Below, piece after piece: positions 50,901-59,455 of a stretch of 64,000 nucleotides of DNA. This DNA comes from Phycisphaerae bacterium (GTDB lineage Bacteria; Chloroflexota; Anaerolineae; 4572-78; J111): assembly GCA_028285035.1 (NCBI GenBank), contig JANQQF010000087.1, positions 124,001 through 188,000 on the forward strand, in the 5' to 3' direction. The notes beneath the pieces were generated by a model. It did not search any database. It saw only the letters and a program-made list of their open reading frames with translations, and was not told where the DNA came from. A program made the position numbers and the translations under genes. Numbering within the stretch: position 1 is the stretch's first letter; each line of letters begins with the position of its first letter.

Positions 50901-51646
50901 CAGATTTCTGTCGATCCCAAATAGATTTCACGGACGGTTGGGTTATGGCGAACCTCATCGGGGGTTCCGGTGGCAATCACCTCACCATAATGGAGCACCG
51001 TGATTCGGTCCGCAATGTTGAAAATGACGTCCATATCATGCTCAACGATCATCATCGTCAGCGTGCGAGGCAAGGTCTGTATAAGTTTAACCATATCAGT
51101 GGTTTCAGCCGGTGACATGCCTGCCGTCGGCTCATCAAGCAAAAGAATTTTGGGCTGAGTGGCTAAGGCCAAGGCAATTTCAAGGGCCCGCTGCTGACCA
51201 TAGGCCAGCTCACTCACCTTTCGATCACGGATATCACCCAAGCCCACTTGCGCCAGCACCTGCTCAGATACTTCGGCAACCTCATGAAACGTGGAAATAG
51301 GACGAAAGATATGTCGGGTGATGCCATATTTATGCTGCACAGCGATACGCACATTTTCTAGTGCGGTCATCCCCAAAAAGAGATTGTTACGCTGAAAGGT
51401 ACGGCCAATGCCCAAATTAGCGCATTCATTGGCTTTGAGCGAGGTAATGTCTTGACCGTCCAGCCAAATTTGGCCATTGGTGACGGGGAGTTCACCTGAA
51501 ATCAAATTGAAGAAGGTACTTTTGCCAGCTCCATTCGGACCGATCACTGCATATCGCTCACCACTATTGACCGAGATCGAGACGTTGTTAACCGCTTGGA
51601 CCCCACCAAAGTTTTTGGTGACTTCGTTGACTTTTAACTCGCTCAT
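50900..51646 (-). CDS. livG: Branched-chain amino-acid-type ABC transporter ATPase LivG
   Basis: 248 residues with the LivG pattern: Walker A GPNGAGKSTFFNLISGELP, RTFQRNNLFLGMTALENV (long Q-loop region), signature LAYGQQRALEIALAL (LivG-type, with YGQQR), Walker B LLLDEPTAGMSP and H-loop IVEHDMDVIFNIADR. The start overlaps the livM stop by four bases (ATGA). Forms a heterodimer with LivF. Confidence 0.96.
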   Translation of the reverse strand: MSELKVNEVTKNFGGVQAVNNVSISVNSGERYAVIGPNGAGKSTFFNLISGELPVTNGQIWLDGQDITSLKANECANLGIGRTFQRNNLFLGMTALENVRIAVQHKYGITRHIFRPISTFHEVAEVSEQVLAQVGLGDIRDRKVSELAYGQQRALEIALALATQPKILLLDEPTAGMSPAETTDMVKLIQTLPRTLTMMIVEHDMDVIFNIADRITVLHYGEVIATGTPDEVRHNPTVREIYLGSTEI

Positions 51647-52704
51647 TTGGCCCCCTTTCCAACAGCGTCACTGACATCTGAGGCCAATTTCTCAACAACC
51701 GCTTTGCCTGTCCCTTTGCCGGTCAAAAATCCTAAAATTCCATTGGGGGCAAACATCACAAAGGCAATAAAGACCAATCCTTCGATCAGTTGCCAGCGCT
51801 CGGTGAAGCTGCTCACCCAGAGCGGGAACATTTTAACGACAAATGCCCCCAGCACCCCGCCAAAGAGGGTCCCTGGCCCGCCAATAACCAAGGCCAACAT
51901 TGCCTCACCCGAGGTATTAAGAAAAAGAGAGGTTGGGCTAGCGCCTTGGAAGAAGTGCGCCTGAAGAACACCGGCCAAGGCCGCAAACGCTCCAGCGATC
52001 ACAAAGACCGCCAGTTTGTAGGCGTCAGTATTGTAGCCCAAAGCTTTCATCCGGCCTTCATTCTCGCGAATGCCCTGCAATGTCCAGCCGAATGGGCTGT
52101 TGATAATCTGTCGCATCAAATACCAAGCCAGGAGAAAAAAGACGAGCGTTAGGAAATAATAAGGCACTCGCAGGGGGCTAAAGGCGTAGCTCAAGGGGCC
52201 GATACCAATTTCGGCATTGGCGACACCCGTTAAACCATCTGACCCGCCCGTGACTTCGGTCCAGCGATTGAAGATGCTAAACACCATTTGGGCTGCGGCC
52301 AAGGTGATCATCAAAAAGTAAACGCCTGTGGTGCGGATGGCAAAGAAACCGACAAATAAGGCAAAAAGGGCCACGAGCACCACGACAATGGGAATGGTGA
52401 CGAGCAAATTACTGGTCAAATCAAGGGCACGAGGATTGGTAGAGGCTAAATAGGCAGCCCCATACACGCCCAACCCAAAGTATGCAGCGTGACCAAAGGA
52501 GGGCATCCCGGTGTATCCCAGCAGGAGGTCAAGGCTCATCGCAAACATACCAAAAATCATCACTTGGATCACCAAGCCACGATAATAGATGGGAGCAAAG
52601 AAGGGATAGACAACGGCCGCAATAAATAGAGCGATGATAATCCAACGCCGATATTGGGCATAAAACGCACGAATAGTGTCCAGAAAGCTGTTTACAGTGG
52701 TCAT
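51643..52704 (-). CDS. livM: Branched-chain amino-acid-type ABC permease LivM
   Basis: 353 residues with eight to ten predicted membrane segments and the LivM signatures LDLLLGYTGMPSFGHAAYFG and ALAGVLQAHF, plus MALVIGG-like LALVIGGPGTLFGGVLGAF. The start at 52704 lies one base after the livH stop behind GGAGGGATTTG; an upstream start at 52728 would overlap livH and is unlikely. One of two permease subunits of the importer. Confidence 0.94.
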   Translation of the reverse strand: MTTVNSFLDTIRAFYAQYRRWIIIALFIAAVVYPFFAPIYYRGLVIQVMIFGMFAMSLDLLLGYTGMPSFGHAAYFGLGVYGAAYLASTNPRALDLTSNLLVTIPIVVVLVALFALFVGFFAIRTTGVYFLMITLAAAQMVFSIFNRWTEVTGGSDGLTGVANAEIGIGPLSYAFSPLRVPYYFLTLVFFLLAWYLMRQIINSPFGWTLQGIRENEGRMKALGYNTDAYKLAVFVIAGAFAALAGVLQAHFFQGASPTSLFLNTSGEAMLALVIGGPGTLFGGVLGAFVVKMFPLWVSSFTERWQLIEGLVFIAFVMFAPNGILGFLTGKGTGKAVVEKLASDVSDAVGKGAK

Positions 52705-52705
52705 C

Positions 52706-53575
52706 TTATTCAAATCCCTCCAAGCCAAATAGGCCCGACGGTTTGATTAACAGAACCACCGCCATCACTGCGAAAATGATAAAGAGGGAAAACTCGGGGA
52801 TAATCGCTTTGCCAAAGGTATCTGCCACTCCGATAAGTAACGATCCCCAAAACGCCCCCGTCAAGGATCCTAAACCGCCGATGACAACAACAACAATTGC
52901 CAGAATTAAGATTTCAAAGCCGAGTTCTAGTGAAATCGAAAAAATCGGCGCACCGAGTACACCTGCCAATGTGCCTAGCATCGTGCCAAAGACAAAAACG
53001 CCCGTGAAGACCCGTTCAATATTGATCCCCAAGCCGCTGACCATTTTCGCATCCGAGACCCCAGCCCGTACGATGGCCCCGATACGAGTCCGTTCCAGGA
53101 AAAGCCACAGGGCCGCGAAGAGCAGTAGACCGAAAATAATGAGGGTAAACCGATAGGTGGGGAACTGTACGCCGAGGATTGGCATTTGACCACTGAGGAG
53201 CGGAGGGGGGGTATACGTCAAGGGAGCGGACTCCCAGATCCAGTCAATTACGTCGGTCACCGCAATGGCAATTCCAAACGTAAGTAAGACCTGTTTTAGG
53301 TGATTTTGACCGCCGTAAAAATATCGCAGAAAGTACCGCTCGATAAAATACCCCAAAATTCCGACCAAGGGGGGCGCAACAAGTAGAGCTACCCAAAATC
53401 CCCCATACTCTGTCACGACGGTAAAGCCGATGTAACTACCGGCCAAATAAAAGACGCCGTGACTGAGGTTAACGACATTCATCTGCCCGAAGATGAGGGA
53501 CAGTCCAGCGGCCATAATAAACAAAACCATGCCACTAACCACCCCGTTGAGGGCTTGGATAATAAAATTTTCCAT
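52706..53575 (-). CDS. livH: Branched-chain amino-acid-type ABC permease LivH
   Basis: 289 residues with eight membrane segments and the LivH core: LNGVVSGMVLFIMAAGLSLIFG, MNVVNLSHGVFYLAGSY and VVVIGGLGSLTGAFWGSLLIG. Partner of LivM in the transmembrane channel. It is separated from the binding-protein gene by 97 bases that hold a strong stem-loop, a usual arrangement for making the binding protein in excess. Confidence 0.94.
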   Translation of the reverse strand: MENFIIQALNGVVSGMVLFIMAAGLSLIFGQMNVVNLSHGVFYLAGSYIGFTVVTEYGGFWVALLVAPPLVGILGYFIERYFLRYFYGGQNHLKQVLLTFGIAIAVTDVIDWIWESAPLTYTPPPLLSGQMPILGVQFPTYRFTLIIFGLLLFAALWLFLERTRIGAIVRAGVSDAKMVSGLGINIERVFTGVFVFGTMLGTLAGVLGAPIFSISLELGFEILILAIVVVVIGGLGSLTGAFWGSLLIGVADTFGKAIIPEFSLFIIFAVMAVVLLIKPSGLFGLEGFE

Positions 53576-53612
53576 ATATTTTTATATTCCAACTTGTAGA
53601 GTGGTGATATGG

Positions 53613-53653
53613 GTCAGTATTTCAGTTCGCTATATGCGAACTGAAATACTGAC
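53613..53653 (-). promoter_or_regulatory. Intercistronic stem-loop after the Liv-type binding protein gene
   Basis: Perfect 18-bp stem (GTCAGTATTTCAGTTCGC and its complement) with a 5-base loop and no U-tract. It sits 19 bases after the binding-protein stop. Same position and type as the stem-loop at 8337-8365 in the TRAP operon; likely protects the upstream mRNA or stops only part of the transcripts. Confidence 0.75.
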
Positions 53654-53672
53654 AAGCTAACTCAAGAATGAA

Positions 53673-54908
53673 TTAACCCATTGAGTCATCACCTGGGTCA
53701 ACAACCTCACCCAGATTTTCAAGGACCTTATTGTGAAGTAAGCCATCGGTGTGTCGCACAACCTCACGCAGATACCAATCTTGACGTGGGTTTTGAGTGG
53801 CTTCATCCAAAACGAACGAACCTCGCGGTGAAGCAAAGCTAATGCCATTCATCGCTTCAACCAATTTGTTAACATCACTCGTATCACCTTCAGTCCGCTC
53901 AATCATGGTCGAAATAACACGGGCAGAGTCATATCCTTGCACAGAGAAGCTTGAAGGAGCCAAACCATACTCGCCTTCATACGCTTCAATAAAGGCATTG
54001 TTTTCAGGAATATCATTAACATAACCCCACAACCAAGAGTTGATGATGCCTTCTGCCGGATCACCAATCACCCGCAAAACATCCTCTGAGGTTTGAGCAT
54101 TGTTGGCATACATTGGAATTTGTGACATGAGATCAAAGTCAACAGCAGCCTGGAAGAAGGCAATCCCTGCCCCACCGGGCAAAAAGATATAGAAGAAATC
54201 CGCATCTCGATTGGCAATATCAGCCACAATTGGGGCCGGGTCACCCATCCCAGGGAAGGGGACCATCACATGTTCAATGGAGCCACCGGCGTTGGTGTAG
54301 TGGTAATCAAAAGAGTCACGCTCATTATGGCCAGCGGTATAGTCAGCAAAAACACCAATCGCTTTTTTACCCACATTATTAGCCGTCCACTCCCCCATTT
54401 TGGCCCCCATCATCCAGTTACTAAATGAGGCTCGCCAGATGTAAGGAGACTTGGCCCCGCGAGAGATTGGGTTAGCCCCAGCATTGGCCACAATAAACAT
54501 CTTCTGGGCTTCGTGGAGGTAGTCACGACAGGCCATCAAAACCCCAGAGCTGACGATACCGGTCATCACGTCAACATTATCTTGCTCAACCAGTTTACGG
54601 GCTTTTTGCAAGCCAATTTCAGGATTCCCTTCCGTATCTTCCTGAACATACTCAATAGGGCGACCAGCAATTTCATTACCAAGGCTGTTCATCCAAAGTT
54701 TGACACCATTGGTGATCTCAGAGCCATAAGCCCCGAAGTTCCCAGAGCTTGGTACCAACAGCCCAATTTTGAGGGGGCCAGAAGAGCCGCCTGTACCACA
54801 GCCGCTTAACACCGAGGGGATGGCTAAGGTAGCTGCTGCCCCACCCGCCAACTTCAAAAAGCTCCGGCGATTCATTGAGAAATCTTTTTGTTTTACGTCT
54901 TTAGACAT
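53673..54908 (-). CDS. Liv-type periplasmic-binding lipoprotein with Tat signal
   Basis: 411-residue precursor. Twin-arginine signal MNRRSFLKLAGGAAATLAIP followed by lipobox LSGC, so it is exported folded and lipid-anchored. The mature part is a type-1 binding protein of the Leu/Ile/Val and amide family (IGLLVPSSGNFGAYGSEITN, then DVMTGIVSSGVLMACRD, GANPISRGAKSPYIWRASFS). AAGGAGGAAGAT sets the start at 54908; a consensus-like promoter and a palindrome lie upstream. It captures the substrate and delivers it to LivHMGF. Relatives bind amides, amino acids and urea; the ligand here is not predicted. The nearby amidase-like protein points to amides. Confidence 0.92.
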   Translation of the reverse strand: MSKDVKQKDFSMNRRSFLKLAGGAAATLAIPSVLSGCGTGGSSGPLKIGLLVPSSGNFGAYGSEITNGVKLWMNSLGNEIAGRPIEYVQEDTEGNPEIGLQKARKLVEQDNVDVMTGIVSSGVLMACRDYLHEAQKMFIVANAGANPISRGAKSPYIWRASFSNWMMGAKMGEWTANNVGKKAIGVFADYTAGHNERDSFDYHYTNAGGSIEHVMVPFPGMGDPAPIVADIANRDADFFYIFLPGGAGIAFFQAAVDFDLMSQIPMYANNAQTSEDVLRVIGDPAEGIINSWLWGYVNDIPENNAFIEAYEGEYGLAPSSFSVQGYDSARVISTMIERTEGDTSDVNKLVEAMNGISFASPRGSFVLDEATQNPRQDWYLREVVRHTDGLLHNKVLENLGEVVDPGDDSMG

Positions 54909-54947
54909 ATCTTCCTCCTTATAAAGATAAATCAATTGGTTTATTGT

Positions 54948-54964
54948 ACCTCTAAATTAGAGGT
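54948..54964. promoter_or_regulatory. Operator-like palindrome in the leader of the Liv operon
   Basis: ACCTCTAA-a-TTAGAGGT, arms of eight bases around one base, 40-56 bases before the binding-protein start and downstream of the predicted promoter. A smaller palindrome GTTGT-a-ACAAC follows at 54965-54975. Placement suits a repressor site; the adjacent GntR regulator is a candidate but its usual site type differs. Confidence 0.5.
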
Positions 54965-55008
54965 GTTGTAACAACTGGATTGCATTACACTTCTAGGACG
55001 GTCGTCTT

Positions 55009-55036
55009 ATTTTATGCAACAGATCGAATGTGTCAA
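55009..55036 (-). promoter_or_regulatory. Promoter of the Liv operon
   Basis: Minus strand: -35 TTGACA (55031-55036), 16-base spacer, -10 TAAAAT (55009-55014). The leader to the ATG at 54908 is about 95 bases and includes the palindrome at 54948-54964. Confidence 0.75.
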
Positions 55037-55052
55037 GCCCTAACAAAAGGTA

Positions 55053-56084
55053 TTAGGTTTGATCAGCGACTGAGGCATGAATATCGAGTAACCCTGGCAC
55101 AGTCGCTGGGTCACGGCGACCAAAGCCACATTCGGTGGCCACACCAAAATTTTGTACGTGCTTTAGCGCTTGATTTACACGCTGGGCGGTACCATCAACG
55201 CCGTCGGTGTAATGAACACAGCCCACATAGAGTTCAATATCTGGGTTGATATTCAAGTTGGTTAGGGGTTCAAAATAGGTATCATCCGTGCGATCACGGG
55301 GAACAGGCATATGAATCCATTGCACTGAACGGGGCGCATCAGCACTAATACCGTTCGCAAAGGCTACAGAGGTAGCAAAGTCATTGGGTTCGATAATGTG
55401 CTTGTGGCCGGGATCGCCGTAGCACAGATGCACACCAGCTTCAACTGGCTCCGGGATGTAGCCAAGCAGCCGATTAACTCGCTCTAATGAGGCTTCTACC
55501 GGGTTATCATAATGAAGCTCAAAGCCACCATCGGCCCCAACCACCTCATAACACACATCCCACTGTATCGCTAGCTCATCATTGGGAATGGCAGCGACCA
55601 AGGCATCAATCTCTTTTTTCATGGCTGCTTCATAGGTATCTTCAACCAAGCCACGATGCTCTTGGCCAATAAATCCAGCAACAAAAGCCACAGGGGTGGG
55701 CAGGGCAACCTGAAATTTCACAGAATCAGGGATGACACCATCGGCTTTAAGTTGCTTGAAGACAGCGTATGAGGCAATGCCTTCTTTTGCATAATCAAGG
55801 TTTTCGATTCGGAGATCATCAGGGGAGACACCGTCGCGGATGTAGTAAACGGGACGCTCAACTTTATCTTTAAAGTTAGCAAATTCACCACTTGCGGCAC
55901 GGCCCTCAAATTGGGGATTGTTGTTGAGCACCTGATGCTGCCATCGAATCCAGTAGGAACGTTTACCAGTTTCACCGTCTGGGTATCGTTTGGCTCGCTC
56001 ACCAAGATGTTTGGCGAGACGACGAAAAACCGCTTCATTATCCTCTAGCGGAATACTTCCAACTAAATGAACATGACGTGACAT
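55053..56084 (-). CDS. MetE-like methyltransferase-fold protein (copy A, divergent)
   Basis: 343 residues of the MetE/UROD-type barrel, more diverged than copies B and C. It starts MSRHVHLVGSIPLEDNEAVF rather than FRADHVGSLLRP, and has GVHLCYGDPGHKHII (His and Cys of the zinc site) and ATECGFGRRDP (the last Cys). The glutamate ligand is not obvious. Homologues with this shape are usually labelled hypothetical. GAGGAGGAAACC gives the start at 56084. It lies upstream of the Liv operon and downstream of copy B on the same strand, so it probably acts in the same pathway with a different methyl donor or acceptor. Confidence 0.8.
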   Translation of the reverse strand: MSRHVHLVGSIPLEDNEAVFRRLAKHLGERAKRYPDGETGKRSYWIRWQHQVLNNNPQFEGRAASGEFANFKDKVERPVYYIRDGVSPDDLRIENLDYAKEGIASYAVFKQLKADGVIPDSVKFQVALPTPVAFVAGFIGQEHRGLVEDTYEAAMKKEIDALVAAIPNDELAIQWDVCYEVVGADGGFELHYDNPVEASLERVNRLLGYIPEPVEAGVHLCYGDPGHKHIIEPNDFATSVAFANGISADAPRSVQWIHMPVPRDRTDDTYFEPLTNLNINPDIELYVGCVHYTDGVDGTAQRVNQALKHVQNFGVATECGFGRRDPATVPGLLDIHASVADQT

Positions 56085-56180
56085 GGTTTCCTCCTCGAAT
56101 ACCAATCAACAAACAGCTAACAGTTACTCACATGTTAGGATAACTTACTATTGGAATTATGACAAAATGGGCGGGGGCAG

Positions 56181-56248
56181 GGTAGCAGTGTAACAGGGAA
56201 ACAAGGAAAGAGGCTTTTGTGCCCCTACTACCCTGTTACTTTGCTACC
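56181..56248. repeat. Imperfect hairpin between MetE-like copies
   Basis: GGTAGCAgtGTAACAGGG pairs with CCCTGTTACttTGCTACC across a 32-base loop, immediately after the stop of copy B. It looks like a small dispersed hairpin. No U-tract on the minus strand. Confidence 0.45.
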
Positions 56249-56252
56249 TTAT

Positions 56253-57359
56253 CTACCCCCATACCTCACGCGCTGTATTCACGACTAATTCCAGTTTGGC
56301 CCATTGGTCATCCTGGGTTATCTCATTTCCGTGGACGGTGCTAGAGAAGCCACATTGTGGGCTGAGGCACATATTATCAAGCGGCATATATTTGGCGGCC
56401 TCATCAATGCGCTGAGTTAGTTCCACTGGGGATTCCAGCTCAGGTAATTTCGAAGAGATGATGCCCAACACCACCACTTTGTTATCAGGTACAAATCGAA
56501 GAGGCGCAAAATCGCCAGAACGCTCGTCATCATATTCTAAAAAGTAGGCATCAACATTGAGTTCATTGAACAAAACCTCAGCCACAGGCTCATAGCCCCC
56601 TTCAGCAAACCAGGTGCTGCGGAAATTCCCGCGACAAAGGTGGATACCGACGGTCAGGTCATCGGGACGACCTTTGAGCGCCTCATTGATGAGGGCTGCA
56701 TAAGTACGTGGCAATTCATTGGGGTCATCACCGCGTTCAACGGCACCGGCTCGCATTTTAGGGTCGCACAAATAAGCGAGGTTGGTATCATCTAGTTGAA
56801 GGTAGCGACATCCGGCATCGTACAACGCCTTTATTTCGTCTCGATAACACTGGGCTAAATCCTCGAAAAATTCATCCATATCGGGGTAAGACTCAATATC
56901 AATGGCCGCCCGTCCGCCTCGGAAGTGCACCATAGTTGGCGAGGGAATCGACACTTTGGGGGTGTGAGTTACATGGGATTTGAGGAAGTTGTAATCATCA
57001 ACCTGAATAGTCCGCACATGTTGTAACTTTCCTGTCACACTCAATTTAGGGGGTGTGAAACCCACTTTTTCCTGAGCATCTGAGCTAGCCGCAATCGCCC
57101 CAGTGACCGTCACGCCATCTAACTTCTCCAAAAAATCAAGGTGGAAATACTCACGACGGAACTCGCCATCAGTCACCGCTTGCATCCCAATCGCCTCAAT
57201 TTGCTTGACGGCAACAGCAATGGCCTCATCCTCAACTGCACGTAATTCGGCAGCAGATAAGTTACCCTGCTTAAACTTGGTACGCGCTTCTAGCACACCG
57301 GCCGGTCGCAATAAACTCCCAACATGATCCGCACGAAAGGGGGGATTTAATTTAGGCAT
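56253..57359 (-). CDS. MetE-core-like Zn methyltransferase (copy B)
   Basis: 368 residues, closely similar to copy C in length and in every landmark: FRADHVGSLLRP, AVTDGEFRREYF, GIHLCRGNFRST (His-x-Cys), YFLEYDDER (Glu) and SPQCGFSST (last Cys). Only the catalytic barrel of MetE is present. Two such near-identical-type proteins plus the divergent copy A in one cluster suggest different methylated substrates or steps. It is preceded by the GntR regulator on the same strand, which may control it. Methyl donor unknown. Confidence 0.92.
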   Translation of the reverse strand: MPKLNPPFRADHVGSLLRPAGVLEARTKFKQGNLSAAELRAVEDEAIAVAVKQIEAIGMQAVTDGEFRREYFHLDFLEKLDGVTVTGAIAASSDAQEKVGFTPPKLSVTGKLQHVRTIQVDDYNFLKSHVTHTPKVSIPSPTMVHFRGGRAAIDIESYPDMDEFFEDLAQCYRDEIKALYDAGCRYLQLDDTNLAYLCDPKMRAGAVERGDDPNELPRTYAALINEALKGRPDDLTVGIHLCRGNFRSTWFAEGGYEPVAEVLFNELNVDAYFLEYDDERSGDFAPLRFVPDNKVVVLGIISSKLPELESPVELTQRIDEAAKYMPLDNMCLSPQCGFSSTVHGNEITQDDQWAKLELVVNTAREVWG

Positions 57360-57411
57360 GATCTTCTCTCCTTTGAGTAACTACCGCATCAATTTATGAT
57401 TTTCGATTGCC

Positions 57412-58146
57412 CTAAGGGCTGGTTTGATGAGATTTTGCCAGTAACGATGCCCCTGGCACTTTGTCTAGCACTGAACGATTGGTAAAGACCGTTTGCAACG
57501 TCTGAAAGGCTAGCAGGGCGTGCTCCTGAGCGAGGTATTCGGCACGCTTACCCTGGCCATTTTCAATAGCCTCAACGATACCTCGGTGTTGCTCCTGGGC
57601 CACCATAAAAATTTTCCACGACTGTTCGATTTGCGATTGAGCAATAACGAAAGCATTTGCCGAGGCAAAGGGCAACGTTACAATCCGGGCTAAGGCTCGC
57701 TCAACCACAAAGCTATCGGCGAGCTGAATCAATAACTCATGAAATTGTGAATTGAGATCAAGATAACGAGCGATGTCATCGTTAGTCAGTGAAGATGTGT
57801 CTAATACCTCATCAAGCTGAACCAGACAGGCTTTGAGTGGTTTCAAAGCAGCCCCATCAGCTCCACGCTCTGTGGCAAAACGAGCCGCCATCCCTTCCAA
57901 TGTCCCCCGGACCTCAATCGCATCCCGAATGTCACGGTCGGTAAATTCCCGCACACGATAGCCAACACTAGAGACCTTCTCCAGCAGGCCCTCCTCGGCC
58001 AAACTAATCAGTGCCGACCGAATGGGAGTACGGGACATCCCCAGTTGCTCCACCAAAGCAACCTCACGCAAACGCTCACCTGGGGTGAGTTCGCCATTCA
58101 AGATTAACTCTCTTAGTCGGACGGAAGCTTTAATAGTTTGGGACAT
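57412..58146 (-). CDS. GntR-family (FCD) transcriptional regulator
   Basis: 244 residues. N-terminal GntR winged helix (LRELILNGELTPGERLREVA, VEQLGMSRTPIRSALISLAE) and an all-helical FCD effector domain (about 85-220) with RDIRDAIEVRGTLEGMAARF and the metal-site histidines HELLI and HRGIVEAI. FCD regulators sense small carboxylates or amino acids. The gene leads the minus-strand catabolic cluster (copy B, copy A, Liv operon and beyond). Two TGTATACA/TGTACACA-type palindromes in its upstream region fit the FCD operator pattern, suggesting autoregulation. Confidence 0.93.
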   Translation of the reverse strand: MSQTIKASVRLRELILNGELTPGERLREVALVEQLGMSRTPIRSALISLAEEGLLEKVSSVGYRVREFTDRDIRDAIEVRGTLEGMAARFATERGADGAALKPLKACLVQLDEVLDTSSLTNDDIARYLDLNSQFHELLIQLADSFVVERALARIVTLPFASANAFVIAQSQIEQSWKIFMVAQEQHRGIVEAIENGQGKRAEYLAQEHALLAFQTLQTVFTNRSVLDKVPGASLLAKSHQTSP

Positions 58147-58194
58147 AGTGTTTGTAATCTAATTTTCGAAGTCAAGGACTGAACCATTATAAAA

Positions 58195-58253
58195 TGTATA
58201 CAAAAATAAGCAAATATCCCAATCAAAGCGACTAAGTATAGAATTTGTACACA
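58195..58253. promoter_or_regulatory. Two GntR-type operator candidates
   Basis: TGTATACA (58195-58202) within AAAATGTATACAAAA, and TGTACACA (58246-58253) within TTTGTACACATTT. Both match the T-x-GTAyAC-x-A type used by FCD regulators. Distance between them is about five helical turns, suited to looping or cooperative binding. They lie 50-107 bases upstream of the gntR start. The rest of the 58147-58498 interval is AT-rich with no gene. Confidence 0.6.
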
Positions 58254-58498
58254 TTTCTTAGAATAGGAATAAATCAAAAATTTTACAGAAAGCCAGATTT
58301 GATAAAAGCAAGTTACCTAAGCATTATGTAAATAGCCACTCCAGTTATTTTGTGTTTGGGTACGATTGAACGTGTGGCAAACTTCGGGGTAGACAGTTTG
58401 ATATGGCGAGTTTATAATGGGAAAATCTCAAAGGAACAAGGGGCATCAATCGTGATACAAAGTGCGAGTCGAGTTAATGATGCAACTGGTTATTCTCT

Positions 58499-59431
58499 AT
58501 GACACGCGTTGATCGTCTAATAGCCTACTTGGTCATGTTTCAAAGTCGTAGCCTCATACGCGCACAGGATTTGGCAGAACGCTTTGAAATTTCAGAGCGC
58601 ACTGTCTATCGTGATATCGATGCTTTGTGTCAGGTGGGCGTACCCATTTACGGTGTTGCTGGCGAGGGGTATCGGTTGATGGAGGGGTATTATTTACAGC
58701 CCATCACGTTTTCTGTCGAAGAAGCACGGGCTTTGGCTTTGGCATTGTCGATGTTTAAGGGCTTCTCAGTGGATGGAGTGACGCGAAAATCAGCCGAAAA
58801 TGCCCTCGAGAAAATCCAAGCTATCTTACCCAACCGCCAAAAGCAAGAAGTTGAGGCCCTGATGGCTGCGCTCAACTTTTATGCCAGACCACAACCCCCA
58901 ATTGACTTTGACGACCAGAAGTTACTTGCCATTCAGCAGGCAATTCACGATAACAAGCTAATCGATCTCACGTATCACAGTCTAGCAGACAACAAACAAA
59001 CTCAACGAATTATAGAGCCAATCGGGCTGGCGATGATCAATCACGCCTGGATATTAACCGCCTATTGCCGTCAGCGACAGGACATCCGCAACTTCAACCT
59101 AGCCCGTATCGAACAGTATCAAATACTTGAGCAATCGTTTCCCCCGCGTAATAACAGTCAGCCTCGCCTCACAGAGGAGGAATTCGACATTGAAGTGCGG
59201 TTTGACCACGGTGTGGTGCGCTGGGTGCGTGAACGGCAACATTTATCATTTGTTCGTGAACAACAGCCAACTGATGACGGCATCGTCATGATCTATCGTG
59301 TGCCGTCGTGGGGGGTGATTGCGGCGTGGTTATTAGGGTGGGGAGATCAAATGACAATTATTTCGCCACCCCATCTGCGAAACCAAGTTCTGCAAATGGG
59401 GCGACGCATTGTCGAAAAACACGCTGATTAG
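58499..59431 (+). CDS. WYL-domain helix-turn-helix regulator (YafY-like)
   Basis: 310 residues. N-terminal HTH_11 (RVDRLIAYLVMFQSRSLIRA, QDLAERFEISERTVYRDI) followed by a WYL domain (IDLTYHSLADNKQTQRIIEP, IGLAMINHAWILTAYCRQRQ, DIRNFNLARI) and a C-terminal extension (WGVIAAWLLGWGDQMTII). WYL regulators sense nucleotides or DNA breaks in some systems and small molecules in others. The start at 58499 has no clear Shine-Dalgarno but the helix-turn-helix begins right after it, as is normal for the family. It diverges from gntR and converges on the VOC gene, so it could control either. Target not determined. Confidence 0.92.
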   Translation: MTRVDRLIAYLVMFQSRSLIRAQDLAERFEISERTVYRDIDALCQVGVPIYGVAGEGYRLMEGYYLQPITFSVEEARALALALSMFKGFSVDGVTRKSAENALEKIQAILPNRQKQEVEALMAALNFYARPQPPIDFDDQKLLAIQQAIHDNKLIDLTYHSLADNKQTQRIIEPIGLAMINHAWILTAYCRQRQDIRNFNLARIEQYQILEQSFPPRNNSQPRLTEEEFDIEVRFDHGVVRWVRERQHLSFVREQQPTDDGIVMIYRVPSWGVIAAWLLGWGDQMTIISPPHLRNQVLQMGRRIVEKHAD

Positions 59432-59455
59432 GCGAAAATCAGGCGCCGAAAAACA

